From positions 1-64,000 of the forward strand of contig RQOL01000515.1 of the NCBI GenBank assembly GCA_013076295.1: a stretch of 64,000 nt of DNA, written 5' to 3'. The stretch's first letter is position 1. Each line of letters opens with the position of its first letter. The notes under the pieces are model-generated. The model made no database searches and was not told the DNA's origin. It was given only the letters and a program-made list of their open reading frames with translations. Shown one piece after another: positions 42,216 through 55,815 of this stretch. A program made the position numbers and the translations under genes. This DNA is from Sanderia malayensis (lineage: Eukaryota > Cnidaria > Scyphozoa > Semaeostomeae > Pelagiidae).

Positions 42216-45200
42216 ATTCGTACTAGTGTGTTACAAAATCCCCAAACGAACAGGAGGGTGTATGGTTTGCCGAAGATGTGCAGGTCTGGCATTACCGCCT
42301 CTAACCCCTTGAGCCCCCGGCTCCACTGCCAACTGATCGGGTTCTACAAAGACAACCCCTGGCGTTTCGTCCAAAGGTTGTACGGGTACGCCCTTATCCA
42401 ACGGGGTGGGGCAAGGTCTAATTTGGTTGTGGTGTGCTACAAAAGTTTTTCCTATGTTGGACCGCAACACATAGTTAACCCCATTGTTACTACAAATTGT
42501 GTATGGACCGATCCATTTCTTGCCAAATTTCCATTTTTAGGGCGAGCTAGCCACACTGCTTGTCCAGGTTGCAATGGTTTCCAGTCTAAGTGACTCTTGT
42601 TGTATTCAGTAGACTGTCTGTTCCTAGCTGCTACAAGACTCTTACGAGCTGCCTGATTTGCTATTTGGATGGCCTTACGAAGCGATTGACTATAGTCTGA
42701 CTGGCTAGATGGATTTCTCAAAGGCACTCCTAACTCTACTTCAATTGGCATTCTAGCTGGGCGTCCAAACACCATCTCATAAGGAGAAATGCCAGTTGAT
42801 TCATGTACCCCAGTATTGTAGGCAAAGACTGCTTGATCAATCCATTCGTCCCAATCTAAACTATGTTCAGAAACAAAGTTACAAATGATATCCTGTAAAG
42901 TCCGGTTCTGTCTTTCCACGAGTCCGTCACATTGGGGATGGTACGCAGTTGTGCGAGTTTTCTTGAGCCCCATGATATTATAAACCTCATGCATGAGATT
43001 ACTGTCGAAATTACGACTTGGTCTGAATGGATGACAGTAGGTGGTCCAAATCGCGAAAAGAGTTTAGACACAAGAAGTTTTGCAACCGTACTAGACTTTT
43101 GGTCCTTTGTGGCAAACGCCTCACACCATTTGGTAAAATGGTCCATGACAACTAGGATATGTTTATTACCATTGGCAGTTTCTTGTATAGGACCCATATA
43201 GTCGAGTGCCCAGAAGACAAAAGGTTCGCTTATTTGAATGGGCTGAAGGGGTGCTTTGCGTTTGGGTGTACATTTATTTTGACTACAATCAACACACTTT
43301 TGAATAAATGTGATTATCGAAGTGCGCATTTTGGGCCAGAAGAAACGTTCTCTAGCTCGCTGGATGGTACGCGTAATGCCCATATGGCCACCAGCGGGAC
43401 TGCTGTGGAGGCCTTTCAGAACATTCAGTACAAGTGAGTTAGGAACAACAACCGCTTGGCTAGGAAAATGAGTGTGCCTATGGAGGGACCGAACCAGTAA
43501 CCCATTGTTAACAAAGAGCTGGTCCCAGCAATCCCAGTAGGTGCGGAGATCTGAATGATCTTGCCAGACAAATGGGGGCGGTTTGGGGAGGCCTTGTTCC
43601 TTTAATTCGACAACTATGCGAATACTAGGGTCATTGCGTTGGGCAGTAAGTAGGTCCGTGGCAGGGAGCAAACTTATGGAACCTGTAATGGCATCAGTAG
43701 GGTGTAAGGATGGGTTTTGAATTTGCTGTGTGCTGTGATTCAAACGGGAAATTGCATCTGCATTTTGGTTAGATCGGCCTGGTCTATGCTTGACTCAAAC
43801 TGAAATTCCTGTAGGTCCATGATCCAGCGTGCAATTCGCCCTTAGGCTCAACAGAGTGGAGCCAACGCAAAGCACTATTGTCAGTTATGACGGAAAATTT
43901 ATGTCCCAAGAGGTAGAACCTAAAATGCTTAGCAGCAAATACGACAGCAAGAGCTTCCTTCTCCATGGCGTATAGTTGCGCTCACGCTGAGATAATGTGT
44001 AGCTTGCATATGCAATTACACGCTCCTGGCCATCAGCATCAAGTTGTGCTAAGACGGCTCCTAATCCAACATCTGAGGCATCTGTTTGTAGCAAGAATGG
44101 CAGGTCAAAATTGGGGTAAGCAAGAACTGGGGCTGAACAAAGTCGTGTTTGAGTACTTCAAAGGCGATTGGTGGTGGTCTTCCCATAAAATTTCACACCC
44201 TTCTTCGTTAGCTCGGTAAGAGGAGAAGAAACGGTGGCAAACCCAGGGATAAATTTTCGGTAATATCCTGCTAGACCCAGAAAAGAACCGTAAATGTTCT
44301 AAATTAGCAGGTGGAGGGAGGTTCCTAATGGCCTCTATTTTCTGGGTCAGTGTGAATGCCCATGTGGAGACCGTGTGACCTAAATATACGACTTTGTCAG
44401 CACCAAAAGAACACTTGGAGCCTTAACACGAAGATGGTGGTCCCTGAACCGTTGCAGGACAGATGTTAACCGCGAACAGTGTTCAGACATATTCTTAGAA
44501 AAAATTATTACATCATCGAAGTAACAAAGGCAATTTTCATAGGTGAGCCCCGACAAAACTATAGCAATGGCACGGGAAAACGTAGCTGGGGCATTGGATA
44601 ACCCAAAAGGGAGGCGCAAAAATTCAAATAAGCCCCCTGGAGTGCTAAAGGCAGTTTTCTCACAGTCCTTGGGATTCATTCCCACCTGCCAATAGCCATG
44701 CGAAGATCTAAAGTGCTGAAAATAGTGTTGCCATTTAGTGCTTCTAATAGGTCGTCTACCCTAGGTAGGGGGTGTGCATCAGTTTTTGTAACTGCATTCA
44801 GCTTCCTATAATCGACACAAAAACGAAAACTACCATCCTTTTTTTTAACAAGAACAATTGGTGAAGCCCACGGACTGCTGCTGGGTTGAACAACCCCCTG
44901 GGAAAGCATGTCATTTACCTGTTTGGCAACCTCTTCTCGGTAGTGATAGGGTAGTCGACGGGGGTATTGCCGGATAGGTGTGGATTCACCAGTATCGATA
45001 TTGTGAGTGGTCACAGTTGTGTGGCCTAAACTTTCACTAAATACATCTTCGAAAGCGCCTAGTGTTTTAAGCAGTGCTGCCTTGTCCGTTGGAGACAACT
45101 TAGGATTAATTGCAGCCGTTAGGTCAGTCCATGTTTTTTTGTAAATCCTGATTGTTCGACAGTTGTACAGATAGATGGAACGTGTCAGTGTTAGAGGGCG

Positions 45201-46333
45201 ATGGACTAACTCACTAACTGGTGAAAATTCAGCAACATTCTGGTCTGCATATAATTGAAGTGGTTCACTAGATGTATTCATCACTCTCACTGGAATTTTC
45301 CTGTTGGTGGCTTGGCTAACTGTACATGCTACTAAATAATTGGAAGGTTCCACTTTCGGGCTTATCATACCAAGTTGATTAGAACAACTCGGTGGAAGCT
45401 TGCAAGTTATGATGCACTCTGTACGCTCCGGTACAGTATATTGCTACAAAGAGTCACCCGAACTGGTCCCATGTGGCCGACTGGTGAAACAAAGGCTGCA
45501 CCCCCCAGGAAATGAATCAGTACATGACCCCGCTGGGAAATTCCGGGAAGGGGCAGTTGGCTTGGTGCCGGATGGCAAAGGTATCAGGGAGTACTACTAT
45601 GTGGACCCACAAGTACAAAAGTATCCCCAAGAACAGATAATTGCAACCGATGAGAAACAATAAAATCCCAGCCAAGAATACATTGCAGTGGCTGTAACAT
45701 ATTAGTACAAATCAAAAATTCACCCGTATACAAATGTGTGCTCCCTGGAAAAGTTAATTGAGTAATAACTGAGCCGGAGGAAGTCAAAGGTTGCCCAGTA
45801 ACAGATATACAATGATTGGGATTGTTCCTGAATGCTGGGAGGGGGCATCTTGGTGTTGGCAGCTGGCTGAGATTTGCTGATAGGCATCTGTACTTAAAAT
45901 CGACCGCACAGATCCCGTGTCAACAAGCACAGACAACCGCACACCACCGTTAAATTCGCAATAAAAAGAGGTTGGCCTGGACATTCAGGAACATTTCCAA
46001 TAGAAAAAACAGAGGGGTGCTGGTCGCTCCAACCGTTTAGCGAGGCACCCCACGGAAGTTTAAAGGATTTTCAAACTCACGATTATGTTGAAATTGAAAT
46101 CTTGTAGAATTGTTCGGGCAAACCTGAGGACGGTGGCCCCAACCTCCACACATGGTACACGGCGTTGCATCGCGGCGACGAGCACAATTTCTAACAATGT
46201 GTCCTTCTTCACGGCAATAAAAACACCGGACACGAGAATCCATTCCCCTCTTGGCATTGGACGAGATAGGCACAGGTGGAGTAGCAGCGGCAGGTGAAGA
46301 GACGGCAGCAATAAGGGTGGCTTGACTAGCCAT
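42216..46333 (-). pseudogene. Gypsy gag(NC)-pol remnant (left arm)
   Basis: Mirror of the right-arm Gypsy element (55816-59933). It shows, in order on the minus strand, zinc knuckles (CFYCREEGHIVRNC and CTMCGGWGHRPQVC), protease (LVDTGS), reverse transcriptase, RNase H and integrase, split over at least seven frames. Indels break it in places different from the right arm: for example one base is lost near 44690 (giving DLRMAIG for DLRSGYW), which is intact on the right. Confidence 0.85.
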
Positions 46334-46598
46334 TAGCGGGAGCCTGTCTCCCTCTTCATAGACAATATATTACTTCATGTAAATTGCACAAGAGGTCTTC
46401 TTGGAGGCTTGCCTCGTTTTCAATAAACACGAGAAACTGCCGACTGCCGACTGCCGAGATGCCTGCGCATGTGACAATAACAAAACAAGGTTGGTTATAC
46501 ATAAACACGAATTGAAGAAACAAAGATGAACAATAAAGGTAATCTCAATACAGTATAACAGGAATAACAAATAAAATATTAAGTCTCAGTAAGAAAAG

Positions 46599-49500
46599 CT
46601 AATTTTCTTTGCATAACTTGCACTGATAGTTTGAATTGTCACTGTCACTGTCACATGCCTTGTGGACCCAGATATTGCAAGTTGCACAATCAAACCATTC
46701 AACTAGATTATTGTTCGTTGTATCATTTTCCTTGAAACATATACCACACAAAGCAACATCCTGATTCCCCAACAGTGTAGAAATAGTACCTCGATCTTCA
46801 ATGGTTGGCTTTTCCAAACTTTTCTTCTTTTTGCTGCTTTTTTGTTTTGTGCTGAAAAACCTGCGTTGTTTTTCAAATGCCTTGTTATGTGGGAATTTTT
46901 CTTTTGTCACTAATGGCTCAATTTCACCACTGAGAGATGTTATTCCATCAAGAACAGCAATTGCATTGTTCAAGTGAGAATAAGCTGCATTAAGTGCTTC
47001 AGGTTCTTCACATTCATCAACTTTTCTGAAAAATTCTTCAGCTGCCCCAGCTATAGCCCTTTTCAGGTTTTGCAATGGATTCTTCTTCTTCTCCTCATCT
47101 TTATTCGCCATTTGGATTTGGCTTTCAAAATATCCCCTCTTATTAGTTGAATTGTCATCATCAAGTGCCTCATCTACATCATAGCTCTCTGAAGTTATTT
47201 TCGTGTTTGCATATTTGATGTGAATGGCATGTATATGCTTGCAAGGTACTGCATGGATCATGTAATCTGGACAAGAGCAAGTGTACTCATGAATGCATAC
47301 ATCACAACTGGTGCATTTCATTTTACATCCACTACATGATGTATTCCTAGTAATGGAATATGATGTGCCTTTTACTGTGGATGACTGCAATTCCCATTGG
47401 TCTTCCGTGACTTCGATAAGTCCAGATGTATCAAGTGTAAGTGCTGTTTTGTGCCGTTTGTTTATGTCCTGAATTTTATTTGTTCTTTTTCCTTTCTCCC
47501 ATTTCTCCCATGCCTCAAAGGCCTTGTCTCTTGCTATCTTTAAAAGGGCACAGAGCAAATGATCAACCCTCTTGTTGCGTTTCCTGTGAAGGTATACAAC
47601 TTTTAGGACACGGTGGAAACTTTCCAAAGCCATGTTTGTATTTGCAGCTGTTGATTTACGGTAGCAATAGGCCCATCTACTCTGTCGACTCAAAAATTGG
47701 GTTTTGAAATACTGATAAAATTCAGAATGATTTTCGTCAATGTAAGCACAAAGCTCTTGCAATTTTATCTTGAATTGTACCTCATCTGTCTCTGTGATGA
47801 CTGTCTTTATGCATTTATAAAGAATGGCTTGCTCTTCTGCACCTTTAACTTTCTGCATGATATTTTTCCTAATGTTTTTATCAACATGCCATGAACATAT
47901 AAGCTGTCTTCTTGGAGCAGCAAAGTTTCTAGACCATGCATTACAAAATGCATCAGCATCATCACTCATGAAGTCTTTGACATTTATATCTCCAATTCGT
48001 TCTCTTAAGGCAGCAAAAAATGGATCTAATGAGCAAATATCTTCACAGTTGGTAATCAGCCATGCAACTGGTACACCCTCTCCAAAATGATCTTTCACAA
48101 GAACAGTTACCAGAAGGAAGTCATATCCAGTTGTGCAGTGAGTGGAATCTAGGCACACAAGATTTTCAGCTTGCTCTAACATCAAATCCCTTTGGAACTC
48201 TGTTTGAATGCCCAATAAAAAATCGTTAGGTGGAAGACCATATTTCTGCTCTCCTTGTGGTTTGTAACAGAGAATGCTATTATATTCTTGACTTTGCAAC
48301 TCAGCAACCCAACAGTGAACACTGGTAGCATCTTGTGAGTGTTTCTGAACAGCACTTATGTTGTACTGATGCATTATATTATAGACATCTTGCTTGCTGA
48401 TCAGATGATCTCTACTCAAATTCCCATCAATATTGTCACGTATTTCATCAAGAACGGCTTCAACTGGTATTTTTTTGGCTAGTTTTCCAGCAATTTTTTT
48501 CTCAGATCATCAGATATCCTGAGGTGGCCCAATTTACTTTCGTGTCCAACATGCTTAGCGCAGTACTCAACATAAACTTGTTTGCTTTCTTTCTCTTGCT
48601 TGGCTTTCATGAACGCGCTGCATGTTCTATTCATTTTCGATGAACCTTGTATTTTCATTGACCTTTTTCCGTTTCCAGTGGTCTTCACATTTCCTGTTCT
48701 ATTGCAGTAGTAATAGGACGTTGTATGATGTCTTGCCTCGCTATTTTCCCTGTGCCGTACAAACCAAGAACTTGTGTCTTTTTCAATTTGCTCTTTCCAG
48801 CACATGAATTCATCCATATCAGCAAACGTGGTTGTCTTCACTTCGACATCCTTGTCATGAACATCATGTAGATGTTCCACAAGAGCGGCTGTGCCTCTGC
48901 ATCTAGAATATGAGATCTCTAGTTAGAGATATTCATTAAGTTAAGCGTGTGATAATGCAAGCTTATTCGTACACAAAATGCAGTAATAGCAAACAAAATA
49001 GTAAATGTAACTCACCTATAGTCTTTGCATATATAGCACTGTACATGTTCTTGTTCTTTACCGAGCTGATATTCACCAGTATGCTTATTTTTCTTGTGTT
49101 TATATAAGCCATTACGATGAGTGAACGTTTTACTGCATAAAGGACACTGATAAACTTTTGTCTTATCCTGAATAACAAGATATCACATTAATAAAACCAA
49201 TAGAAGTAATAACCATAACAATAATAACAATAATATTAACATCTGCATGATGAGAATATATGATGGATACCTTCGTTCTGGTTAATGTTTTTTCATCTTC
49301 ATTCGCACAATTTATAGATCTTGCTCCTGGGCCATTTTCTCCAACAATTGTAGTGTCCGACTGAAACGACACGTTTGAACTCGAATACATAGGTATATCG
49401 CTACTCCGCTCTTCTATATATAAATGGGGCTGCGACTCCAAATCAGTACTATGTGCATCTGTTCTATTGGGCTCAGATTGTACCTCTTCTGTTGGTTGCA

Positions 49501-50931
49501 TGGACATATCGCTACTCTGCACCTCATCATCGCTACTTATATTATCATGCTCTCCATGTTTTTGTGTTTTTCTTGTGACGTGTGTCGGTACATTGGTGCT
49601 TACAACCACATAAGAACGTTTTCGGTTTGGTTTTGTTTTCAGGTTGTGTCTCTTTCCGAAGGAAGAGCGCTACTATTCAAGTTGGGAATGTAGCTTTTCA
49701 TTTCATTTTGATTTTTAATTGTTTGAATTATTTCTTTACAGTAATCACTTGAAAGGCCAAAAATGCTATCTGGAAATTCCTTCTTGGCAAGCACCGCACA
49801 AAGACATTTTCGTATATACTCTGCATGCTCAGAAGGCTTCTGAAACCACAAGCCTGGATCGTAGATGCATTCTTTCGTTGTTTGCAGAATCTTCCAGATA
49901 TCTTGGTGTAAAACACAGATAGCGGCTAGTGACACCACTATTGCACCACACAGATTCATACAGCTTTGGAGCGGAATATTTTGCAAGCAATTTGGACCAC
50001 ATTCATGCTGCCCACGACTGTTCATGTACCCCGAGCTATGGGCGGATTTGATTAAATCGGCATTTCGCAATGAAGGCTTTCGTAATGTGCTACCACATAA
50101 CTTGTCTAGAGCATCGCAAAGAGGCATTATTTTCATCCACAGGTCGCTTGGAACTTGCCATGCCAAAGAATCGCAATAAAGATACTTCTTCCTTTTGATA
50201 TCTATGTCAAGTAGAGTCCAATGGCAACCTTTTCTGTTGAAATCACTTATAAATGTTGTACCGTCACTGTTCTTCCCGATATTTACAATAACCAAGAGAT
50301 GTTCGATATTTAGATTCGTTGGTGTTAGTTGAATTTGATTACTCAAAATGTTTGAAATGACTGCTTCGGTTTCATTTAAAATAAAAGCTCGAGTGTGGGA
50401 ACCTTTGCAGTTCAAAAGGTCTACAAAAGCCCGCATCAATCCCATGCTAAACCATCGGTTGCAACAAATGCTGGCGATATCTTGCGTAATAATATACCTA
50501 TTATAAATAACAGCACCGTTGGAATTCTCTTGCAATATCGAAAATAGTTCCTTCACGGCCAAATTATCGGGTTGTAGACAATTTTCAGAGGGTAAATGTA
50601 ACTCCTTCTTAAACCATCTTTTCTCTTCAACGACACATTTTTGCATTTCTTTATGCGAGTGCAATCGTTTGAGCTGTTCCAATTCCGCGAGTCCGAATAT
50701 GCCAATCTGATTAAAATTAACAGCTTTAAAATTATTTCTCAGATCTGTAAGAACATGTATAATTGAATCACATTCAGATAATGATGGGATAAAATCTAGT
50801 TTCCAAATATCTTTACAAATTCCATCTTCTGATGTCATCAATTTGTACGATGTAACACTCCGAACAGCTGGAAATCTGATGTCCTCAAACAACTTCCGCG
50901 GTATTATGTCAGTGGGTCTTTCGAGTAGCAT
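46599..50931 (-). CDS. MULE transposon megaprotein, left copy (with frameshifts)
   Basis: Three exons mirrored from the right arm: 50931-49271, 49167-49016, 48902-46599. The same domains follow in order: Ulp1-like protease, C2H2 fingers, MULE transposase, SWIM finger, PHD finger. One base is missing near 49655 and one A in a run near 48495, so the protease exon and the start of the transposase exon are broken here, but the last 606 residues (transposase to PHD) are open, opposite to the right copy. Given homopolymer positions, sequence errors are likely; a gene in truth intact is probable. Confidence 0.8.
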
Positions 50932-51024
50932 CTGTAAAAGATTTGTTATTTTGCGAATACACTTTCATAACACTTTGTAAATTTTAGATCAGAAGAAATC
51001 ACCTTGAACATCTAAGAATATTGA

Positions 51025-51124
51025 NNNNNNNNNNNNNNNNNNNNNNNNNNNNNNNNNNNNNNNNNNNNNNNNNNNNNNNNNNNNNNNNNNNNNNNNNNNN
51101 NNNNNNNNNNNNNNNNNNNNNNNN
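51025..51124. other. 100-N assembly gap at the palindrome centre
   Basis: Exactly 100 N. The bases on each side are mirror images (CTAAGAATATTGA against TCAATATTCTTAG). A round-number gap at the centre of a perfect mirror points to scaffolding of two copies of one sequence, or to an unresolved hairpin. The upstream exon(s) of the MULE gene should lie here, since an acceptor-like TTTTACAG directly precedes its first visible ATG. Confidence 0.97.
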
Positions 51125-51217
51125 TCAATATTCTTAGATGTTCAAGGTGATTTCTTCTGATCTAAAATTTACAAAGTGTTATGAAAGTGTATTCGCAAAA
51201 TAACAAATCTTTTACAG

Positions 51218-54200
51218 ATGCTACTCGAAAGACCCACTGACATAATACCGCGGAAGTTGTTTGAGGACATCAGATTTCCAGCTGTTCGGAGTGTTACATC
51301 GTACAAATTGATGACATCAGAAGATGGAATTTGTAAAGATATTTGGAAACTAGATTTTATCCCATCATTATCTGAATGTGATTCAATTATACATGTTCTT
51401 ACAGATCTGAGAAATAATTTTAAAGCTGTTAATTTTAATCAGATTGGCATATTCGGACTCGCGGAATTGGAACAGCTCAAACGATTGCACTCGCATAAAG
51501 AAATGCAAAAATGTGTCGTTGAAGAGAAAAGATGGTTTAAGAAGGAGTTACATTTACCCTCTGAAAATTGTCTACAACCCGATAATTTGGCCGTGAAGGA
51601 ACTATTTTCGATATTGCAAGAGAATTCCAACGGTGCTGTTATTTATAATAGGTATATTATTACGCAAGATATCGCCAGCATTTGTTGCAACCGATGGTTT
51701 AGCATGGGATTGATGCGGGCTTTTGTAGACCTTTTGAACTGCAAAGGTTCCCACACTCGAGCTTTTATTTTAAATGAAACCGAAGCAGTCATTTCAAACA
51801 TTTTGAGTAATCAAATTCAACTAACACCAACGAATCTAAATATCGAACATCTCTTGGTTATTGTAAATATCGGGAAGAACAGTGACGGTACAACATTTAT
51901 AAGTGATTTCAACAGAAAAGGTTGCCATTGGACTCTACTTGACATAGATATCAAAAGGAAGAAGTATCTTTATTGCGATTCTTTGGCATGGCAAGTTCCA
52001 AGCGACCTGTGGATGAAAATAATGCCTCTTTGCGATGCTCTAGACAAGTTATGTGGTAGCACATTACGAAAGCCTTCATTGCGAAATGCCGATTTAATCA
52101 AATCCGCCCATAGCTCGGGGTACATGAACAGTCGTGGGCAGCATGAATGTGGTCCAAATTGCTTGCAAAATATTCCGCTCCAAAGCTGTATGAATCTGTG
52201 TGGTGCAATAGTGGTGTCACTAGCCGCTATCTGTGTTTTACACCAAGATATCTGGAAGATTCTGCAAACAACGAAAGAATGCATCTACGATCCAGGCTTG
52301 TGGTTTCAGAAGCCTTCTGAGCATGCAGAGTATATACGAAAATGTCTTTGTGCGGTGCTTGCCAAGAAGGAATTTCCAGATAGCATTTTTGGCCTTTCAA
52401 GTGATTACTGTAAAGAAATAATTCAAACAATTAAAAATCAAAATGAAATGAAAAGCTACATTCCCAACTTGAATAGTAGCGCTCTTCCTTCGGGAAAGAG
52501 ACACAACCTGAAAACAAAACCAAACCGAAAACGTTCTTATGTGGTTGTAAGCACCAATGTACCGACACACGTCACAAGAAAAACACAAAAACATGGAGAG
52601 CATGATAATATAAGTAGCGATGATGAGGTGCAGAGTAGCGATATGTCCATGCAACCAACAGAAGAGGTACAATCTGAGCCCAATAGAACAGATGCACATA
52701 GTACTGATTTGGAGTCGCAGCCCCATTTATATATAGAAGAGCGGAGTAGCGATATACCTATGTATTCGAGTTCAAACGTGTCGTTTCAGTCGGACACTAC
52801 AATTGTTGGAGAAAATGGCCCAGGAGCAAGATCTATAAATTGTGCGAATGAAGATGAAAAAACATTAACCAGAACGAAGGTATCCATCATATATTCTCAT
52901 CATGCAGATGTTAATATTATTGTTATTATTGTTATGGTTATTACTTCTATTGGTTTTATTAATGTGATATCTTGTTATTCAGGATAAGACAAAAGTTTAT
53001 CAGTGTCCTTTATGCAGTAAAACGTTCACTCATCGTAATGGCTTATATAAACACAAGAAAAATAAGCATACTGGTGAATATCAGCTCGGTAAAGAACAAG
53101 AACATGTACAGTGCTATATATGCAAAGACTATAGGTGAGTTACATTTACTATTTTGTTTGCTATTACTGCATTTTGTGTACGAATAAGCTTGCATTATCA
53201 CACGCTTAACTTAATGAATATCTCTAACTAGAGATCTCATATTCTAGATGCAGAGGCACAGCCGCTCTTGTGGAACATCTACATGATGTTCATGACAAGG
53301 ATGTCGAAGTGAAGACAACCACGTTTGCTGATATGGATGAATTCATGTGCTGGAAAGAGCAAATTGAAAAAGACACAAGTTCTTGGTTTGTACGGCACAG
53401 GGAAAATAGCGAGGCAAGACATCATACAACGTCCTATTACTACTGCAATAGAACAGGAAATGTGAAGACCACTGGAAACGGAAAAAGGTCAATGAAAATA
53501 CAAGGTTCATCGAAAATGAATAGAACATGCAGCGCGTTCATGAAAGCCAAGCAAGAGAAAGAAAGCAAACAAGTTTATGTTGAGTACTGCGCTAAGCATG
53601 TTGGACACGAAAGTAAATTGGGCCACCTCAGGATATCTGATGATCTGAGAAAAAAAATTGCTGGAAAACTAGCCAAAAAAATACCAGTTGAAGCCGTTCT
53701 TGATGAAATACGTGACAATATTGATGGGAATTTGAGTAGAGATCATCTGATCAGCAAGCAAGATGTCTATAATATAATGCATCAGTACAACATAAGTGCT
53801 GTTCAGAAACACTCACAAGATGCTACCAGTGTTCACTGTTGGGTTGCTGAGTTGCAAAGTCAAGAATATAATAGCATTCTCTGTTACAAACCACAAGGAG
53901 AGCAGAAATATGGTCTTCCACCTAACGATTTTTTATTGGGCATTCAAACAGAGTTCCAAAGGGATTTGATGTTAGAGCAAGCTGAAAATCTTGTGTGCCT
54001 AGATTCCACTCACTGCACAACTGGATATGACTTCCTTCTGGTAACTGTTCTTGTGAAAGATCATTTTGGAGAGGGTGTACCAGTTGCATGGCTGATTACC
54101 AACTGTGAAGATATTTGCTCATTAGATCCATTTTTTGCTGCCTTAAGAGAACGAATTGGAGATATAAATGTCAAAGACTTCATGAGTGATGATGCTGATG

Positions 54201-55551
54201 CATTTTGTAATGCATGGTCTAGAAACTTTGCTGCTCCAAGAAGACAGCTTATATGTTCATGGCATGTTGATAAAAACATTAGGAAAAATATCATGCAGAA
54301 AGTTAAAGGTGCAGAAGAGCAAGCCATTCTTTATAAATGCATAAAGACAGTCATCACAGAGACAGATGAGGTACAATTCAAGATAAAATTGCAAGAGCTT
54401 TGTGCTTACATTGACGAAAATCATTCTGAATTTTATCAGTATTTCAAAACCCAATTTTTGAGTCGACAGAGTAGATGGGCCTATTGCTACCGTAAATCAA
54501 CAGCTGCAAATACAAACATGGCTTTGGAAAGTTTCCACCGTGTCCTAAAAGTTGTATACCTTCACAGGAAACGCAACAAGAGGGTTGATCATTTGCTCTG
54601 TGCCCTTTTAAAGATAGCAAGAGACAAGGCCTTTGAGGCATGGGAGAAATGGGAGAAAGGAAAAAGAACAAATAAAATTCAGGACATAAACAAACGGCAC
54701 AAAACAGCACTTACACTTGATACATCTGGACTTATCGAAGTCACGGAAGACCAATGGGAATTGCAGTCATCCACAGTAAAAGGCACATCATATTCCATTA
54801 CTAGGAATACATCATGTAGTGGATGTAAAATGAAATGCACCAGTTGTGATGTATGCATTCATGAGTACACTTGCTCTTGTCCAGATTACATGATCCATGC
54901 AGTACCTTGCAAGCATATACATGCCATTCACATCAAATATGCAAACACGAAAATAACTTCAGAGAGCTATGATGTAGATGAGGCACTTGATGATGACAAT
55001 TCAACTAATAAGAGGGGATATTTTGAAAGCCAAATCCAAATGGCGAATAAAGATGAGAGAGAAGAAGAAGATCCATTGCAAAACCTGAAAAGGGCTATAG
55101 CTGGGGCAGCTGAAGAATTTTTCAGAAAAGTTGATGAATGTGAAGAACCTGAAGCACTTAATGCAGCTTATCTCACTTGAACAATGCAATTGCTGTTCTT
55201 GATGGAATAACATCTCTCAGTGGTGAAATTGAGCCATTAGTGACAAAAGAAAAATTCCCACATAACAAGGCATTTGAAAAACAACGCAGGTTTTTCAGCA
55301 CAAAACAAAAAAGCAGCAAAAAGAAGAAAAGTTTGGAAAAGCCAACCATTGAAGATCGAGGTACTATTTCTACACTGTTGGGGAATCAGGATGTTGCTTT
55401 GTGTGGTATATGTTTCAAGGAAAATGATACAACGAACAATAATCTAGTTGAATGGTTTGATTGTGCAACTTGCAATATCTGGGTCCACAAGGCATGTGAC
55501 AGTGACAGTGACAATTCAAACTATCAGTGCAAGTTATGCAAAGAAAATTAG
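51218..55551 (+). CDS. MULE transposon megaprotein: Ulp1 protease, C2H2, DDE, SWIM, PHD
   Basis: Exons 51218-52879, 52983-53134 and 53248-55551, joined in phase; about 1370 residues. Exon 1 holds an Ulp1/C48-like SUMO-type cysteine protease (GCHWTLLDID for His, YLYCDSLAW for Asp, MNLCGAIVV for Cys) and a Ser/acid-rich tail. Exon 2 to the start of exon 3 gives two C2H2 fingers (CPLCSKTFTHRNG with HKKNKH; CYIC with HLHDVH across the splice). Exon 3 has the MULE transposase (CLDSTHC, FMSDDADAF, CSWHVDKN, ALESFHRV for D-D-CxxH-E), a SWIM finger (CSCPDYMIHAVPCKHIH) and a C-terminal PHD finger (CGICF ... WVHKACD ... CKLC). A one-base loss near 55168 breaks the last part; the left arm is open there. 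It cuts DNA and may read histone marks through PHD. Confidence 0.85.
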
Positions 55552-55815
55552 CTTTTCTTACTGAGACTTAATATTTTATTTGTTATTCCTGTTATACTGT
55601 ATTGAGATTACCTTTATTGTTCATCTTTGTTTCTTCAATTCGTGTTTATGTATAACCAACCTTGTTTTGTTATTGTCACATGCGCAGGCATCTCGGCAGT
55701 CGGCAGTCGGCAGTTTCTCGTGTTTATTGAAAACGAGGCAAGCCTCCAAGAAGACCTCTTGTGCAATTTACATGAAGTAATATATTGTCTATGAAGAGGG
55801 AGACAGGCTCCGCTA
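55552..55815. other. Short spacer, MULE to Gypsy
   Basis: Includes a CGGCAGT triplet run (about 55694-55712). No LTR matching 59978-60239 is found, so the Gypsy element lacks its 5' LTR here. Confidence 0.5.

Larger units (their letters stand above)
38158..51024. repeat. Left arm of a 12.9-kb palindrome
   Basis: Base x here pairs with about 102149 minus x in the right arm (51125-64000). The offset drifts to 102158 at the far end through small indels. The match is still perfect at the last base of the window, so the full arm is longer. It holds, from the inside out, the MULE gene, Gypsy element, foldback element and LINE, all mirrored. Confidence 0.97.

Noticed and set aside
55552..55815. A 5' LTR for the Gypsy element
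   Set aside because: No match to the 3' LTR candidate at 59978-60239 in this stretch.
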